From: Xylocopa sonorina
Lineage: Eukaryota > Arthropoda > Insecta > Hymenoptera > Apidae
Assembly: GCF_050948175.1 (NCBI RefSeq)
Contig: NW_027490519.1
Location: 96,075 to 160,074 of the forward strand
Length of the DNA: 64,000 nucleotides
Direction: 5' to 3'
Below are positions 25,161 to 40,489 of this stretch, one piece after another; position 1 is the stretch's first letter; the number at the start of each line of letters is the position of its first letter. The translations under genes and the position numbers were made by a program. The notes below the pieces were generated by a model, which ran no database searches, was not told the origin of the DNA, and saw only the letters and a program-made list of their open reading frames with translations.

Positions 25161-28100
25161 AGATGCAGTATCTCGTTTTAAGAAGCATTTAAACTCTATT
25201 GCTTCGATATGTAGACATCTGCAGACGCTATTTCCTAGCAAGGAAGTGTCGCATTTACATTCATTTGAAGTGTAGACGAGGAATACGTGACACTTCGCAA
25301 ATCATATTATATCTTACCATGAAACATAGAAATGAGATGCGATATCGCGTTTTAAAAAGCATTAGAAACCTATTGCTACGATACGTAGACATCTGCAAAC
25401 GCTATTCCCTAGCGAGGAAGTGTCGCATTTACATTCATTTGAAGTGTAGACGAGGAATACATAACACTTCGCAAATCATATTACATCTTACCATGAAACA
25501 TAGAAATGAGATGCGATATCGCGTTTTAAGAAGCATTAGAACTCTATTGCTACGATACCTAGACATCTGCAGACGCTATTTCTTGGCAAGGAAGTGTCGC
25601 ATTTACATTCATTTGAAGTCTAGACGAGGAATACATAATAATTCGCAATGAATATTATATCTTATCATGAAACATAGATGTGAGATGCCATATCTCGTTT
25701 TTAAGAAGCATTTGAACTCTATTGCTTCGATACGTAGACATCTGCAAACGCTATTTCCTTGCAAGGAAGTGTCGCATTTACATTCATTTGAAGTGTAGAC
25801 GAGGAATACATAACACTTCGCAAATCATATTATATCTTACCATAAAACATAGAAATGAGATGCGATATCGTGTTTTAAGAAGCATTAAAACTCTATTGCT
25901 ACGATACCTAGACATCTGCAGACGCTATTTCCTAGCAAGGAAGTGTCGCATTTACATTCATTTGAAGTGTAGACGAGGAATACATAACACTTCGCAATTC
26001 ATGTTATATCTTACCATGAAACATAGAAATGTGATGCGATATCGCGTTTTAGGAAGCATTAGAAAGCTATTGCTACGATACGTAGACATCTGCAAACGCT
26101 ATTTCCTAGCGAGGAAGTATGGCATTCACATTCATTTGAAGTGTAGACGAGGAATACATAACACTTCGCAAATCATGTTATACCTTACCATGAAACATAG
26201 AAATGAGATGCGATATCGCGTTTTAAGAATCATATGAACTCTATTGCTACGATATGTAGACATCTGCAAACGCTATTTCCTTGCAAGGAAGTGTCGCATT
26301 TACATTCATTTGAACCGTAGACGAGGAAAAGCATATCACTTCGCAATGAATGTTATATCTTATCATGAAGCATAGATATGAGATGCAATATCTCGTTTTA
26401 AGAAGCATTTGAACACTATTGCTTCGATACGTAGACATCTGCAAACGCTATTTCCTTGCAAGGAAGTGTCGCATTAACATTCATTTGAAGTGCAGACGAG
26501 GAATACATAACACTTCGCAAATCATATTATATCTTACCATAAAACATTGAAATGAGATGCGATATCGCGTTTTAAGAAGCATCAGAAATCCATTGCTACG
26601 ATACGTAGACATCTGCAAACGCTATTTCCTTGCAAGGAAGTGTCGCATTTACATTCATTTGAACCGTAGACGAGGAAAAGCATAACACTTCGCAATGAAT
26701 ATTATATCTTATCATGAAGCATAGATATGAGATGCAATATCTCGTTTTAAGAAGCATTTGAACACTATTGCTTCGATACGTAGACATCTGCAAACGCTAT
26801 TTCCTTGCAAGGAAGTGTCGCATTTACATTCATTTGAAGTGTAGACGAGGAATACATAACACTTCGCAAATCATATATTATCTTACCATAAAACATAGAA
26901 ATTAGATGCGATATCGCGTTTTAAGAAGCAACAGAAATCCATTGCTACGATACGTAGACATCTGCAAACGCTATTTCCTTGCAAGAAAGTGTCGCATTTA
27001 CATTCATTTGAAGTGTAGACGAGGTATACATAACACCTCGCAAATCATGTTATATCTTACCATGAAACATAGAAATGAGATGCGATATCGCGTTTTAAGA
27101 AGCATTAAAACTCTATTGCTACGATACCTAGACATCTGCAGACGCTATTTCCTAGCAAGGAAGTGTCGCATTTACATTCATTTGAAGTGTAGACGAGGAA
27201 TACATAACACTTCGCAATTCATGTTATATCTTACCATGAAACATAGAAATGTGATGCGATATCGCGTTTTAGGAAGCATTAGAAAGCTATTGCTACGATA
27301 CGTAGACATCTGCAAACGCTATTTCCTAGCGAGGAAGTATGGCATTCACATTCATTTGAAGTGTAGACGAGGAATACATAACACTTCGCAAATCATGTTA
27401 TACCTTACCATGAAACATAGAAATGAGATGCGATATCGCGTTTTAAGAATCATATGAACTCTATTGCTACGATATGTAGACATCTGCAAACGCTATTTCC
27501 TTGCAAGGAAGTGTCGCATTTACATTCATTTGAACCGTAGACGAGGAAAAGCATATCACTTCGCAATGAATGTTATATCTTATCATGAAGCATAGATATG
27601 AGATGCAATATCTCGTTTTAAGAAGCATTTGAACACTATTGCTTCGATACGTAGACATCTGCAAAAGCTATTTCCTTGCAAGGAAGTGTCGCATTTACAT
27701 TCATTTGAAGTGTAGACGAGGAATACATAACACTTCGCAAATTATATTATATCTTACCATAAAACATTGAAATGAGATGCGATATCGCGTTTTAAGAAGC
27801 ATCAGAAATCCATTGCTACGATACGTAGACATCTGCAAACGCTATTTCCTTGCAAGGAAGTGTCGCATTTACATTCATTTGAACCGTAGACGAGGAAAAG
27901 CATAACACTTCGCAATGAATATTATATCTTATCATGAAGCATAGATATGAGATGCAATATCTCGTTTTAAGAAGCATTTGAACACTATTGCTTCGATACG
28001 TAGACATCTGCAAACGCTATTTCCTTGCAAGGAAGTGTCGCATTTACATTCATTTGAAGTGTAGACGAGGAATACATAACACTTCGCAAATCATATATTA

Positions 28101-29765
28101 TCTTACCATAAAACATAGAAATGTGATGCGATATCGCCGTTTTGAAAAGCATTAGAAATCTATTGCTACGATACGTAGACATCTGCAAACGCTATTTCCT
28201 AGCGAGGAAGTATCGCATTCACATTAATTTGAAGTGTAGACGAGGAATACATGACACTTCGCAAATCATGTTATATCTTACCATGAAACATAGAAATGAG
28301 ATGCGATATCGCGTTTTAAGAAGCATTAGAAAGCTATTGCTACGATACGTAGACATCTGCAAACGCTATTTCCTAGCGGGGAAGTATCGCATTCACATTC
28401 ATTTGAAGTGTAGACGAGGAATACATGACACTTCGCAAATCATGTTATATCTTACCATGAAACATAGAAATGAGATGCGATATCGCGTTTTAGGAAGCAT
28501 TAGAAAGCTATTGCTACGATACGTAGACATCTGCAAACGCTATTTCCTAGCGAGGAAGTATCGCATTCACATTCATTTGAAGTGTAGACGAGGAATACAT
28601 AACACATCGCAAATCATATTATATCTTATCATGAAACATAGATATGAGATGCGATATCGCGTATTAAGAATCATAAGAACTCTATTGCTACGATACCTAG
28701 ACATCTGCAGACGCTATTTCCTAGCCAGAAAGTGTCGCATTCACATTCATTTGAAGTGTAGACGAAGAATACATAACACTTCGCAAATCATATTACATCT
28801 TACCATGAAACGTAGAAATGAGATGCGATATCGCGTTTTAAGAAGCATTAGAACTCTATTGCTACGATACCCAGACATCTGCAGACGCTATTTCCTAACA
28901 AGGAAGTGTCGCATTTACATTCATTTGAAGTGTAGACGAGGAATACATGACACATAGCTAATCATCTTATATCTTACCATGAAACATAGAAATGAGATGC
29001 GATATCGCGTTTTAAGAAGCATTAGAAAGCTATTGCTACGATACGTAGACATGTGCAAACGCTATTTCCTAGCGGGGAAGTATCGCATTCACATTCATTT
29101 GAAGTGTAGACGAGGAATACATGACACTTCGCAAATCATGTTATATCTTACCATGAAACATAGAAATGAGATGCGATATCGCGTTTTAGGAAGCATTAGA
29201 ACTCTATTGCTACGATACCCAGACATCTGCAGACGCTATTTCCTAACAAGGAAGTGTCGCATTTACATTCATTTGAAGTGTAGACGAGGAATACATGACA
29301 CATAGCTAATCATCTTATATCTTACCATGAAACATAGAAATGAGATGCGATATCGCGTTTTAAGAAGCATTAGAAAGCTATTGCTACGATACGTAGACAT
29401 CTGCAAACGCTATTTCCTAGCGGGGAAGTATCGCATTCACATTCATTTGAAGTGTAGACGAGGAATACATGACACTTCGCAAATCATGTTATATCTTACC
29501 ATGAAACATAGAAATGAGATGCGATATCGCGTTTTAGGAAGCATTAGAAAGCTATTGCTACGATACGTAGACATCTGCAAACGCTATTTCCTAGCGAGGA
29601 AGTATCGCATTCACATTCAATTGAAGTGTAGACGAGGAATACATAACACTTCGCAAATCATATTATATCTTACCATGAATCATAGAAATGAGATGCGATA
29701 TCGCGTATTAAGTATCATAAGAACTCTATTGTTACGATACGTAGACATCTGCAAACGCTATTTCC
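23496..29765 (+). repeat. Long-range satellite duplication, copy 1
   Basis: This block of about 6.3 kb corresponds to 31334-38820. Landmarks match at offset 7838 (23592 to 31430; 24328 to 32166), then 8882 (24701 to 33583; the rare GATGCCATATCTCG at 25684 to 34566), then 8533 (28142 to 36675), then 9055 (29327 to 38382). Each step equals a whole number of monomers within one base: +6, -2, +3. Within it, 25873-27092 is itself repeated from 27093. Boundaries are approximate. Confidence 0.75.
25873..28110 (+). repeat. Seven-monomer (1220 bp) tandem duplication
   Basis: Landmarks at 25872 and 27092 (GTTTTAAGAAGCATTAAAAC), and the reverse-strand open frames ending at 26247 and 27467, are 1220 bp apart, that is 7 x 174 + 2. 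The two extra bases come from the two 175-bp GAGGAAAAGCAT monomers in each unit. Shared rarities include GTATGGCATTCAC and AGAAATGTGATGCG. The same duplication, shortened by two monomers, recurs in the related block at about 34755-36643. Confidence 0.8.
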
Positions 29766-31333
29766 TTGGAAGGAGGTGTCGCATTTACGTTCATTTGAAT
29801 CGTAGACGAGGAATGCATAACACTTCGCAAATCATATTATATCTTACCATGAAACATAGGAATGAGATGCGATATCGCGTTTTAAGAAGCATTTGAACTC
29901 TATTGCTTCGATACGTAGACATCTGCAAACGCTATTTCCTTGCAAGGAAGTGTCGCATTTACATACATTTGAAGTGTAGACGAGGAATACATAACACTTC
30001 GCAAATCATATTATATCTTACCATGAAATATAGGAAGGAGATGCGATATCGCGTTTTAAGAAGCATTAGAACTCTATTGCTACGATACCTAGACATCTGC
30101 AGACGCTATTTCCTGGCAAGGAAGTGTCGCATTTACATTCATTTGGAGTCTAGACGAGGAATACATAATAATTCGCAATGAATATTATATCTTATCATGA
30201 AACATAGATATGAGATGCAATATCTCGTTTTAAGAAGCATTTGAACTCTATTGCTTCGATACGTAGACATCTGCAAACGCTATTTCCTTGCAAGAAAGTG
30301 TCGCATTTACATTCATTTGAAGTGTAGACGAGGAATACATAACACTTCGCAAATCATATTATATCTTACCATAAAACATAGAAATGAGATGCGATATCGC
30401 GTTTTAAGAAGCATCAGAAATCCATTGCTACGATACGTAGACATCTGCAAACGCTATTTCCTTGCAAGGAAGTGTCGCATTTACATTCATTTGAATCGTA
30501 GACGAGGAATGCATAACACTTCGCAATGAATATTATATCTTATCATGAAACATAGATATGAGATGCAATATCTCGTTTTAAGAAGCATTTGAACTCTATT
30601 GCTTCGATACGTAGACATCTGCAAACGCTATTTCCCTGCAAGGAAGTGTCGCATTTACATTCATTTGAGGTGTAGACGAGGAATACATAACACTTCGCAA
30701 ATCATATTATATCTTACCATGAAACATAGAAATGAGATGCGATATCGCGTTATAAGAAGCATTTGAACTCTATTGCTTCGATACGTAGACATCTGCAAAC
30801 GCTATTTCCTTGCAAGAAAGTGTCGCATTTACATTCATTTGAAGTGTAGACGAGGAATACATAACACTTCGCAAATCATATTATATCTTACCATGAATCA
30901 TAGAAATGAGATGCGATATCGCGTTTTAAGTATCATAAGAACTCTATTGTTACGATACGTAGACATCTGCAAACGCTATTTCCTTGGAAGGAGGTGTCGC
31001 ATTTACGTTCATTTGAATCGTAGACGAGGAATGCATAACACTTTGCAAATCATATTATATCTTACCATGAAACATAGAAATGAGATGCGATATCGCGTTA
31101 TAAGAAGCATTTGAACTCTATTGCTTCGATACGTAGACATCTGCAAACGCTATTTCCTTGCAAGGAAGTGTCGCATTTACATACATTTGAAGTGTAGACG
31201 AGGAATACATAACACTTCGCAAATCATATTATATCTTACCATGAAATATAGAAAGAATATGCGATATCGCGTTTTAAGAAGCATTAGAACTCTATTGCTA
31301 CGATACCTAGACATCTGCAGACGCTATTTCCTG

Positions 31334-34300
31334 GCAAGGAAGTGTCGCATTTACTTTCATTTGAATCGTAGACGAGGAATGCATAACACTTCGCAATGAA
31401 TATTATATCTTATCATGAAACATAGATATGAGATGCAGTATCTCGTTTTAAGAAGCATTTGAACTCTATTGCTTCGATACGTAGACATCTGCAAACGCTA
31501 TTTCCTTGCAAGGAAGTGTCGCATTTACATTCATTTGAAGCGTAGACGAGGAATACATAACACTTCGCAAATCATATTATATCTTACCATAAAACATAGA
31601 AATGAGATGCGATATCGCGTTTTAAGAAGCATCAGAAATCCATTGCTACGATACCTAGACATCTGCAAACGCTATTTCCTTGCAAGGAAGTGTCGCATTT
31701 ACACTCATTTGAAGTGTAGACGAGGAATACATAACACTTCGCAAATCATATTATACCTTACCATGAAACATAGAAATGAGATGCGATATCGCGATTTAAG
31801 AAGAATTAGAACACTATTGCTACGATAGGTAGACATTTGCAAACGCTATTTCCTTGCAAGGAAGTGTCGCATTTACATTCATTTGAACCGTAGACGAGGA
31901 AAAGCATAACACTTCGCAATGAATATTATATCTTATCATGAAACATAGATATGAGATGCAATATCTCGTTTTAAGAAGCATTTGAACTCTATTGCTTCGA
32001 TACGTAGACATCTGCAAACGCTATTTCCTTGCAAGGAAGTGTCGCATTTACTTTCATTTGAATCGTAGACGAGGAATGCATATCACTTCGCAATGAATAT
32101 TATATCTTATCATGAAACATAGATATTAGATGCAGTATCTCGTTTTAAGAAGCATTTGAACTCTATTGCTTCGATACGTAGACATCTGCAAACGCTATTT
32201 CCTTACAAGGAAGTGTCGCATTTACATTAATTTGAAGTGTAGACGAGGAATACATAACACTTCGCAAATCATATTACATCTTACCATGAAACATAGAAAT
32301 GAGATGCGATATCGCGTTTTAAGAAGCATTAAAACTCTATTGCTACGATACCTAGACATCTGCAGACGCTATTTCCTAGCAAGGAAGTGTCGCATTTACA
32401 TTCATTTGAAGTGTAGACGAGGAATACATAACACTTCGCAAATCATATTATATCTTACCATGAAACATAGAAATGAGATGCGATATCGCGTTTTAAGAAG
32501 CATTAGAAATCTATTGCTACGATACGTAGACATCTGCAAACGCTATTTCCTTACAAGGAAGTGTCGCATTTACATTCATTTGAATCGTAGTCGAGGAATG
32601 CATAACACTTCGCTATGAATATTATATCTTATCATAAAACATAGATATGAGATGCAGTATCTCGTTTTAAGAAGCATTTAAACTCTATTGCTTCGATACG
32701 TAGACATCTGCAGACGCTATTTCCTAGCAAGGTAGTGTCGCATTTACATTCATTTGAAGTGTAGACGAGGAATACATGACACTTCGCAAATCATATTATA
32801 TCTTACCATGAAACATAGAAATGAGATGCGATATCGCGTTTTAAGAAGCATTAGAAATCTATTGCTACGATACGTAGACATCTGCAAACGCTATTTCCTT
32901 GCAAGGAAGTGTCGCATTTACATTCATTTGAATCGTAGTCGAGGAATGCATAACACTTCGCTATGAATATTATATCTTATCATAAAACATAGATATGAGA
33001 TGCAGTATCTCGTATTAAGAAGCATTTATACTCTATTGCTTCGATACGTAGACATCTGCAGACGCTATTTCCTAGCAAGGAAGTGTCGCATTTACATTCA
33101 TTTGAAGTGTAGACGAGGAATACATGACACTTCGCAAATCATATTATATCTTACCATGAAACATAGAAATGAGATGCGATATCGCGTTTTAAAAAGCATT
33201 AGAAATCTATTGCTACGTTACGTAGACATCTGCAAACGCTATTTCCTAGCGAGGAAGTGTCGCATTTACATTCATTTGAAGTGTAGACGAGGAATACATA
33301 ATACTTCGCAAATCATATTACATCTTACCATGAAACATAGAAATGAGATGCGATATCGCGTTTTAAGAAGCATTAGAACTCTATTGCTACGATACCTAGA
33401 CATCTGCAGACGCTATTTCCTAGCAAGGAAGTGTCGCATTTACATTCATTTGAAGTGTAGACGAGGAATACATGATATTTCGCAAATCATATTATATCTT
33501 ACCATGAAACATAGAAATGAGATGCGATATCGCGTTTTAAAAAGCATTAGAAATCTATTGCTACGATACGTAGACATCTGCAAACACTATTTCCTAGCGA
33601 GGAAGTGTCGCATTTGCATTCATTTGAACCGTAGACGAGGAAAAGCATAACACTTCGCAATGAATATTATATCTTATCATGAAACATAGATATGAGATGC
33701 AATATCTCGTTTTAAGAAGCATCAGAAATCCATTGCAACGATACGTAGACATCTGCAAACGCTATTTCCTTGCAAGGAAGTGTCGCATTTACATTCATTT
33801 GAAGTGTAGACGAGGAATACATAACACTTCGCAAATCACATTATACTTTACCATGAAACATAGAAATGGGATGAGATGTCGCGTTTTAAGAAGAATTAGA
33901 ACACTATTGCTACGATAGGTAGACATCTGCAGACGCTATTTCCTTGCAAGGAAGTGTCGCATTTACATTCATTTGAATCGTAGTCGAGGAATGCATAACA
34001 CTTCGCTATGAATATTATATCTTATCATAAATCATAGATATGAGATGCAGTATCTCGTTTTAAGAAGCATTTAAACTCTATTGCTTCGATATGTAGACAT
34101 CTGCAGACGCTATTTCCTAGCAAGGAAGTGTCGCATTTACATTCATTTGAAGTGTAGACGAGGAATACGTGACACTTCGCAAATCATATTATATCTTACC
34201 ATGAAACATAGAAATGAGATGCGATATCGCGTTTTAAAAAGCATTAGAAATCTATTGCTACGATACGTAGGCATCTGCAAACGCTATTCCCTAGCGAGGA

Positions 34301-37300
34301 AGTGTCGCATTTACATTCATTTGAAGTGTAGACGAGGAATACATAACACTTCGCAAATCATATTACATCTTACCATGAAACATAGAAATGAGATGCGATA
34401 TCGCGTTTTAAGAAGCATTAGAACTCTATTGCTACGATACCTAGACATCTGCAGACGCTATTTCTTGGCAAGGAAGTGTCGCATTTACATTCATTTGAAG
34501 TCTAGACGAGGAATACATAATAATTCGCAATGAATATTATATCTTATCATGAAACATAGATGTGAGATGCCATATCTCGTTTTTAAGAAGCATTTGAACT
34601 CTATTGCTTCGATACGTAGACATCTGCAAACGCTATTTCCTTGCAAGGAAGTGTCGCATTTACATTCATTTGAAGTGTAGACGAGGAATACATAACACTT
34701 CGCAAATCATATTATATCTTACCATAAAACATAGAAATGAGATGCGATATCGTGTTTTAAGAAGCATTAAAACTCTATTGCTACGATACCTAGACATCTG
34801 CAGACGCTATTTCCTAGCAAGGAAGTGTCGCATTTACATTCATTTGAAGTATAGACGAGGAATACATAACACTTCGCAATTCATGTTATATCTTACCATG
34901 AAACATAGAAATGTGATGCGATATCGCGTTTTAGGAAGCATTAGAAAGCTATTGCTACGATACGTAGACATCTGCAAACGCTATTTCCTAGCGAGGAAGT
35001 ATGGCATTCACATTCATTTGAAGTGTAGACGAGGAATACATAACACTTCGCAAATCATGTTATACCTTACCATGAAACATAGAAATGAGATGCGATATCG
35101 CGTTTTAAGAATCATATGAACTCTATTGCTACGATATGTAGACATCTGCAAACGCTATTTCCTTGCAAGGAAGTGTCGCATTTACATTCATTTGAACCGT
35201 AGACGAGGAAAAGCATATCACTTCGCAATGAATGTTATATCTTATCATGAAGCATAGATATGAGATGCAATATCTCGTTTTAAGAAGCATTTGAACACTA
35301 TTGCTTCGATACGTAGACATCTGCAAACGCTATTTCCTTGCAAGGAAGTGTCGCATTAACATTCATTTGAAGTGTAGACGAGGAATACATAACACTTCGC
35401 AAATCATATTATATCTTACCATAAAACATTGAAATGAGATGCGATATCGCGTTTTAAGAAGCATCAGAAATCCATTGCTACGATACGTAGACATCTGCAA
35501 ACGCTATTTCCTTGCAAGGAAGTGTCGCATTTACATTCATTTGAACCGTAGACGAGGAAAAGCATAACACTTCGCAATGAATATTATATCTTATCATGAA
35601 GCATAGATATGAGATGCAATATCTCGTTTTAAGAAGCATTTGAACACTATTGCTTCGATACGTAGACATCTGCAAACGCTATTTCCTTGCAAGGAAGTGT
35701 CGCATTTACATTCATTTGAAGTGTAGACGAGGAATACATAACACTTCGCAAATCATATATTATCTTACCATAAAACATAGAAATTAGATGCCATATCGCG
35801 TTTTAAGAAGCAACAGAAATCCATTGCTACGATACGTAGACATCTGCAAACGCTATTTCCTTGCAAGAAAGTGTCGCATTTACATTCATTTGAAGTGTAG
35901 ACGAGGTATACATAACACCTCGCAAATCATGTTATATCTTACCATGAAACATAGAAATGAGATGCGATATCGCGTTTTAAGAAGCATTAAAACTCTATTG
36001 CTACGATACCTAGACATCTGCAGACGCTATTTCCTAGCAAGGAAGTGTCGCATTTACATTCATTTGAAGTGTAGACGGGGAATACATAACACTTCGCAAT
36101 TCATGTTATATCTTACCATGAAACATAGAAATGTGATGCGATATCGCGTTTTAGGAAGCATTAGAAAGCTATTGCTACGATACGTAGACATCTGCAAACG
36201 CTATTTCCTAGCGAGGAAGTATGGCATTCACATTCATTTGAAGTGTAGACGAGGAATACATAACACTTCGCAAATCATGTTATACCTTACCATGAAACAT
36301 AGAAATGAGATGCGATATCGCGTTTTAAGAATCATATGAACTCTATTGCTACGATATGTAGACATCTGCAAACGCTATTTCCTTGCAAGGAAGTGTCGCA
36401 TTTACATTCATTTGAACCGTAGACGAGGAAAAGCATATCACTTCGGAATGAATGTTATATCTTATCATGAAGCATAGATATGAGATGCAATATCTCGTTT
36501 TAAGAAGCATTTGAACACTATTGCTTCGATACGTAGACATCTGCAAACGCTATTTCCTTGCAAGGAAGTGTCGCATTTACATTCATTTGAAGTGTAGACG
36601 AGGAATACATAACACTTCGCAAATCATATATTATCTTACCATAAAACATAGAAATGTGATGCGATATCGCCGTTTTGAAAAGCATTAGAAATCTATTGCT
36701 ACGATACGTAGACATCTGCAAACGCTATTTCCTAGCGAGGAAGTATCGCATTCACATTAATTTGAAGTGTAGACGAGGAATACATGACACTTCGCAAATC
36801 ATGTTATATCTTACCATGAAACATAGAAATGAGATGCGATATCGCGTTTTAAGAAGCATTAGAAAGCTATTGCTACGATACGTAGACATTTGCAAGCGCT
36901 ATTTCCTAGCGAGGAAGTATCGCATTCACATTCATTTGAAGTGTAGACGAGGAATACATAAGACTTCGCAAATCATGTTATATCTTACCATGAAACATAG
37001 AAATGAGATGCGATATCGCGTATTAAGAGTCATAAGAACTCTATTGCTACGATACCTAGACATCTGCAGACGCTATTTCCTAGCCAGAAAGTGTCGCATT
37101 CACATTCATTTGGAGTGTAGACGAAGAATACATAACACTTCGCAAATCATATTACATTTTACCATGAAACGTAGAAATGAGATGCGATATCGCGTTTTAA
37201 GAAGCATTAGAACTCTATTGCTACGATACCCAGACATCTGCAGACGCTATTTCCTAACAAGGAAGTGTCGCATTTACATTCATTTGAAGTGTAGACGAGG

Positions 37301-38820
37301 AATACATGACACATAGCTAATCATCTTATATCTTACCATGAAACATAGAAATGAGATGCGATATCGCGTTTTAAGAAGCATTAGAAAGCTATTGCTACGA
37401 TACGTAGACATCTGCAAACGCTATTTCCTAGCGGGGAAGTATCGCATTCACATTCATTTGAAGTGTAGACGAGGAATACATGACACTTCGCAAATCATGT
37501 TATATCTTACCATGAAACATAGAAATGAGATGCGATATCGCGATTTAGGAAGCATTAGAAAGCTATTGCTACGATACGTAGACATCTGCAAACGCTATTT
37601 CCTAGCGAGGAAGTATCGCATTCACATTCATTTGAAGTGTAGACGAGGAATACATAACACATCGCAAATCATATTATATCTTATCATGAAACATAGATAT
37701 GAGATGCGATATCGCGTATTAAGAATCATAAGAACTCTATTGCTACGATACCTAGACATCTGCAGACGCTATTTCCTAGCCAGAAAGTGTCGCATTCACA
37801 TTCATTTGAAGTGTAGACGAAGAATACATAACACTTCGCAAATCATATTACATCTTACCATGAAACGTAGAAATGAGATGCTATATCGCGTTTTAAGAAG
37901 CATTAGAACTCTATTGCTACAATACCCAGACATCTGCAGACGCTATTTCCTAACAAGGAAGTGTCGCATTTACATTCATTTGAAGTGTAGACGAGGAATA
38001 CATGACACATAGCTAATCATCTTATATCTTACCATGAAACATAGAAATGAGATGCGATATCGCGTTTTAAGAAGCATTAGAAAGCTATTGCTACGATACG
38101 TAGACATCTGCAAACGCTATTTCCTAGCGGGGAAGTATCGCATTCACATTCATTTGAAGTGTAGACGAGGAATACATGACACTTCGCAAATCATGTTATA
38201 TCTTACCATGAAACATAGAAATGAGATGCGATATCGCGTTTTAGGAAGCATTAGAACTCTATTGCTACGATACCCAGACATCTGCAGACGCTATTTCCTA
38301 ACAAGGAAGTGTCGCATTTACATTCATTTGAAGCGTAGACGAGGAATACATGACACATAGCTAATCATCTTATATCTTACCATGAAACATAGAAATGAGA
38401 TGCGATATCGCGTTTTAAGAAGCATTAGAAAGCTATTGCTACGATACGTAGACATCTGCAAACGCTATTTCCTAGCGGGGAAGTATCGCATTCACATTCA
38501 TTTGAAGTGTATACGAGGAATACATGACACTTCGCAAATCATGTTATATCTTACCATGAAACATAGAAATGAGATGCGATATCGCGTTTTAGGAAGCATT
38601 AGAAAGCTATTGCTACGATACGTAGACATCTGCAAACGCTATTTCCTAGCGAGGAAGTATCGCATTCACATTCAATTGAAGTGTAGACGAGGAATACATA
38701 ACACTTCGCAAATCATATTATATCTTACCATGAATCATAGAAATGAGATGCGATATCGCGTATTAAGTATCATAAGAACTCTATTGTTACGATACGTAGA
38801 CATCTGCAAACGCTATTTCC
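31334..38820 (+). repeat. Long-range satellite duplication, copy 2
   Basis: This is the counterpart of 23496-29765, about 7.5 kb long. Relative to copy 1 it has about six extra monomers between 32.5 and 33.6 kb, lacks two monomers near 36.5 kb, and has three more in the 37-38 kb part. Single-base differences between the copies are sparse, for example AGAAACCTATTG at about 25364 against AGAAATCTATTG at about 34246. So the event is young compared with ordinary monomer divergence. Confidence 0.75.
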
Positions 38821-40489
38821 CTGCAAGGAAGTGTCGCATTTACATTCATTTGAGGTGTAGACGAGGAATACATAACACTTCGCAAATCATATTATATCTT
38901 ATCATGAAACATAGATATGAGATGCAATATCTCGTTTTAAGAAGCATTTGAACTCTATTGCTTCGATACGTAGACATCTGCAAACGCTATTTCCCTGCAA
39001 GGAAGTGTCGCATTTACATTCATTTGAGGTGTAGACGAGGAATACATAACACTTCGCAAATCATATTATATCTTACCATGAAACATAGAAATGAGGTGCG
39101 ATATCGCGTTTTAAGAAGCATTAGAAATCTATTGCTACGATACATAGACATCCGCAAACGCTATTTCCTTGCAAGGAAGTGTCGCATTTACTTTCATTTG
39201 AATCGTAGACGAGGAATGCATAACACTTCGCAATGTATATTATATCTTATCATGAAACATAGAAATGTGATGCGATATATCGTTTTAAGAATCATAAGAA
39301 CTCTATTGCTACGATACCTAGACATCTGCAGACGCTATTTCCTAGCGAGAAAGTGTCGCATTCACATTCATTTGAAGTGTAGACGAAGAATACATAACAC
39401 TTCGCAAATCATATTATACCTTACCATGAAACATAGAAATGAGATACGATATATCGTTTTAAGAATCATAAGAACACTATTGCTACGATACGTAGACATC
39501 TGCAAACGCTATTTCCTTGCAAGGAAGTGTCGCATTTACATTCATTTGAATCGTAGACGAGGAATACATAACACTTCGCAAATCATATTATATCTTACCA
39601 TGAAACATAGAAATGAGGTGCGATATCGCGTTTTAAGAAGCATTAGAAATCCATTGCCACGATACGTAGACATCCGCAAACGCTATTTCCTTGCAAGGAA
39701 GTGTCGCATTTACTTTCATTTGAATCGTGGACGAGGAATGCATAACACTTCGCAATGTATATTATATCTTATCATGAAACATATAAATGTGATGCGATAT
39801 ATCGTTTTAAGAATCATAAGAACTCTATTGCTACGATACGTAGACATCTGCAAACGCTATTTCCTTGCAAGGAAGTGTCGCATTTACATTCATTTGAATC
39901 GTAGACGAGGAATGCATAACACTTCGCAATGAATATTATATCTTATCATGAAACATAGATATGAGATGCAGTTTCTCGTTTTAAGAAGCATTTGAACTCT
40001 ATTGCTTCGATACGTAGACATCTGCAAAGGCTATTTCCTTGCAAGGAAGTGTCGCATTTACTTTCATTTGAATCGTAGACGAGGAATACATGGCACATAG
40101 CTAATCATCTTATATCTTACCATGAAACATAGAAATGAGATGCGATATCGCGTTTTAAGAAGCATTAGAAAGCTATTGCTACGATACGTAGACATCTGCA
40201 AACGCTATTTCCTAGCGGGGAAGTATCGCATTCACATTCATTTGAAGTGTAGACGAGGAATACATGACACTTCGCAAATCATATTATATCTTACCATGAA
40301 ACATAGAAATGAGGTGCGATATCGCGTTTTAAGAAGGATTAGATATCTATTGCTACGATACGTAGACATCCGCAAACGCTATTTCCTTGCAAGGAGGTGT
40401 CGCATTTACTTTCATTTGAATCGTAGACGAGGAATGCATAACACTTCGCAATGTATATTATATCTTACCATGAAACATAGATATGAGAT

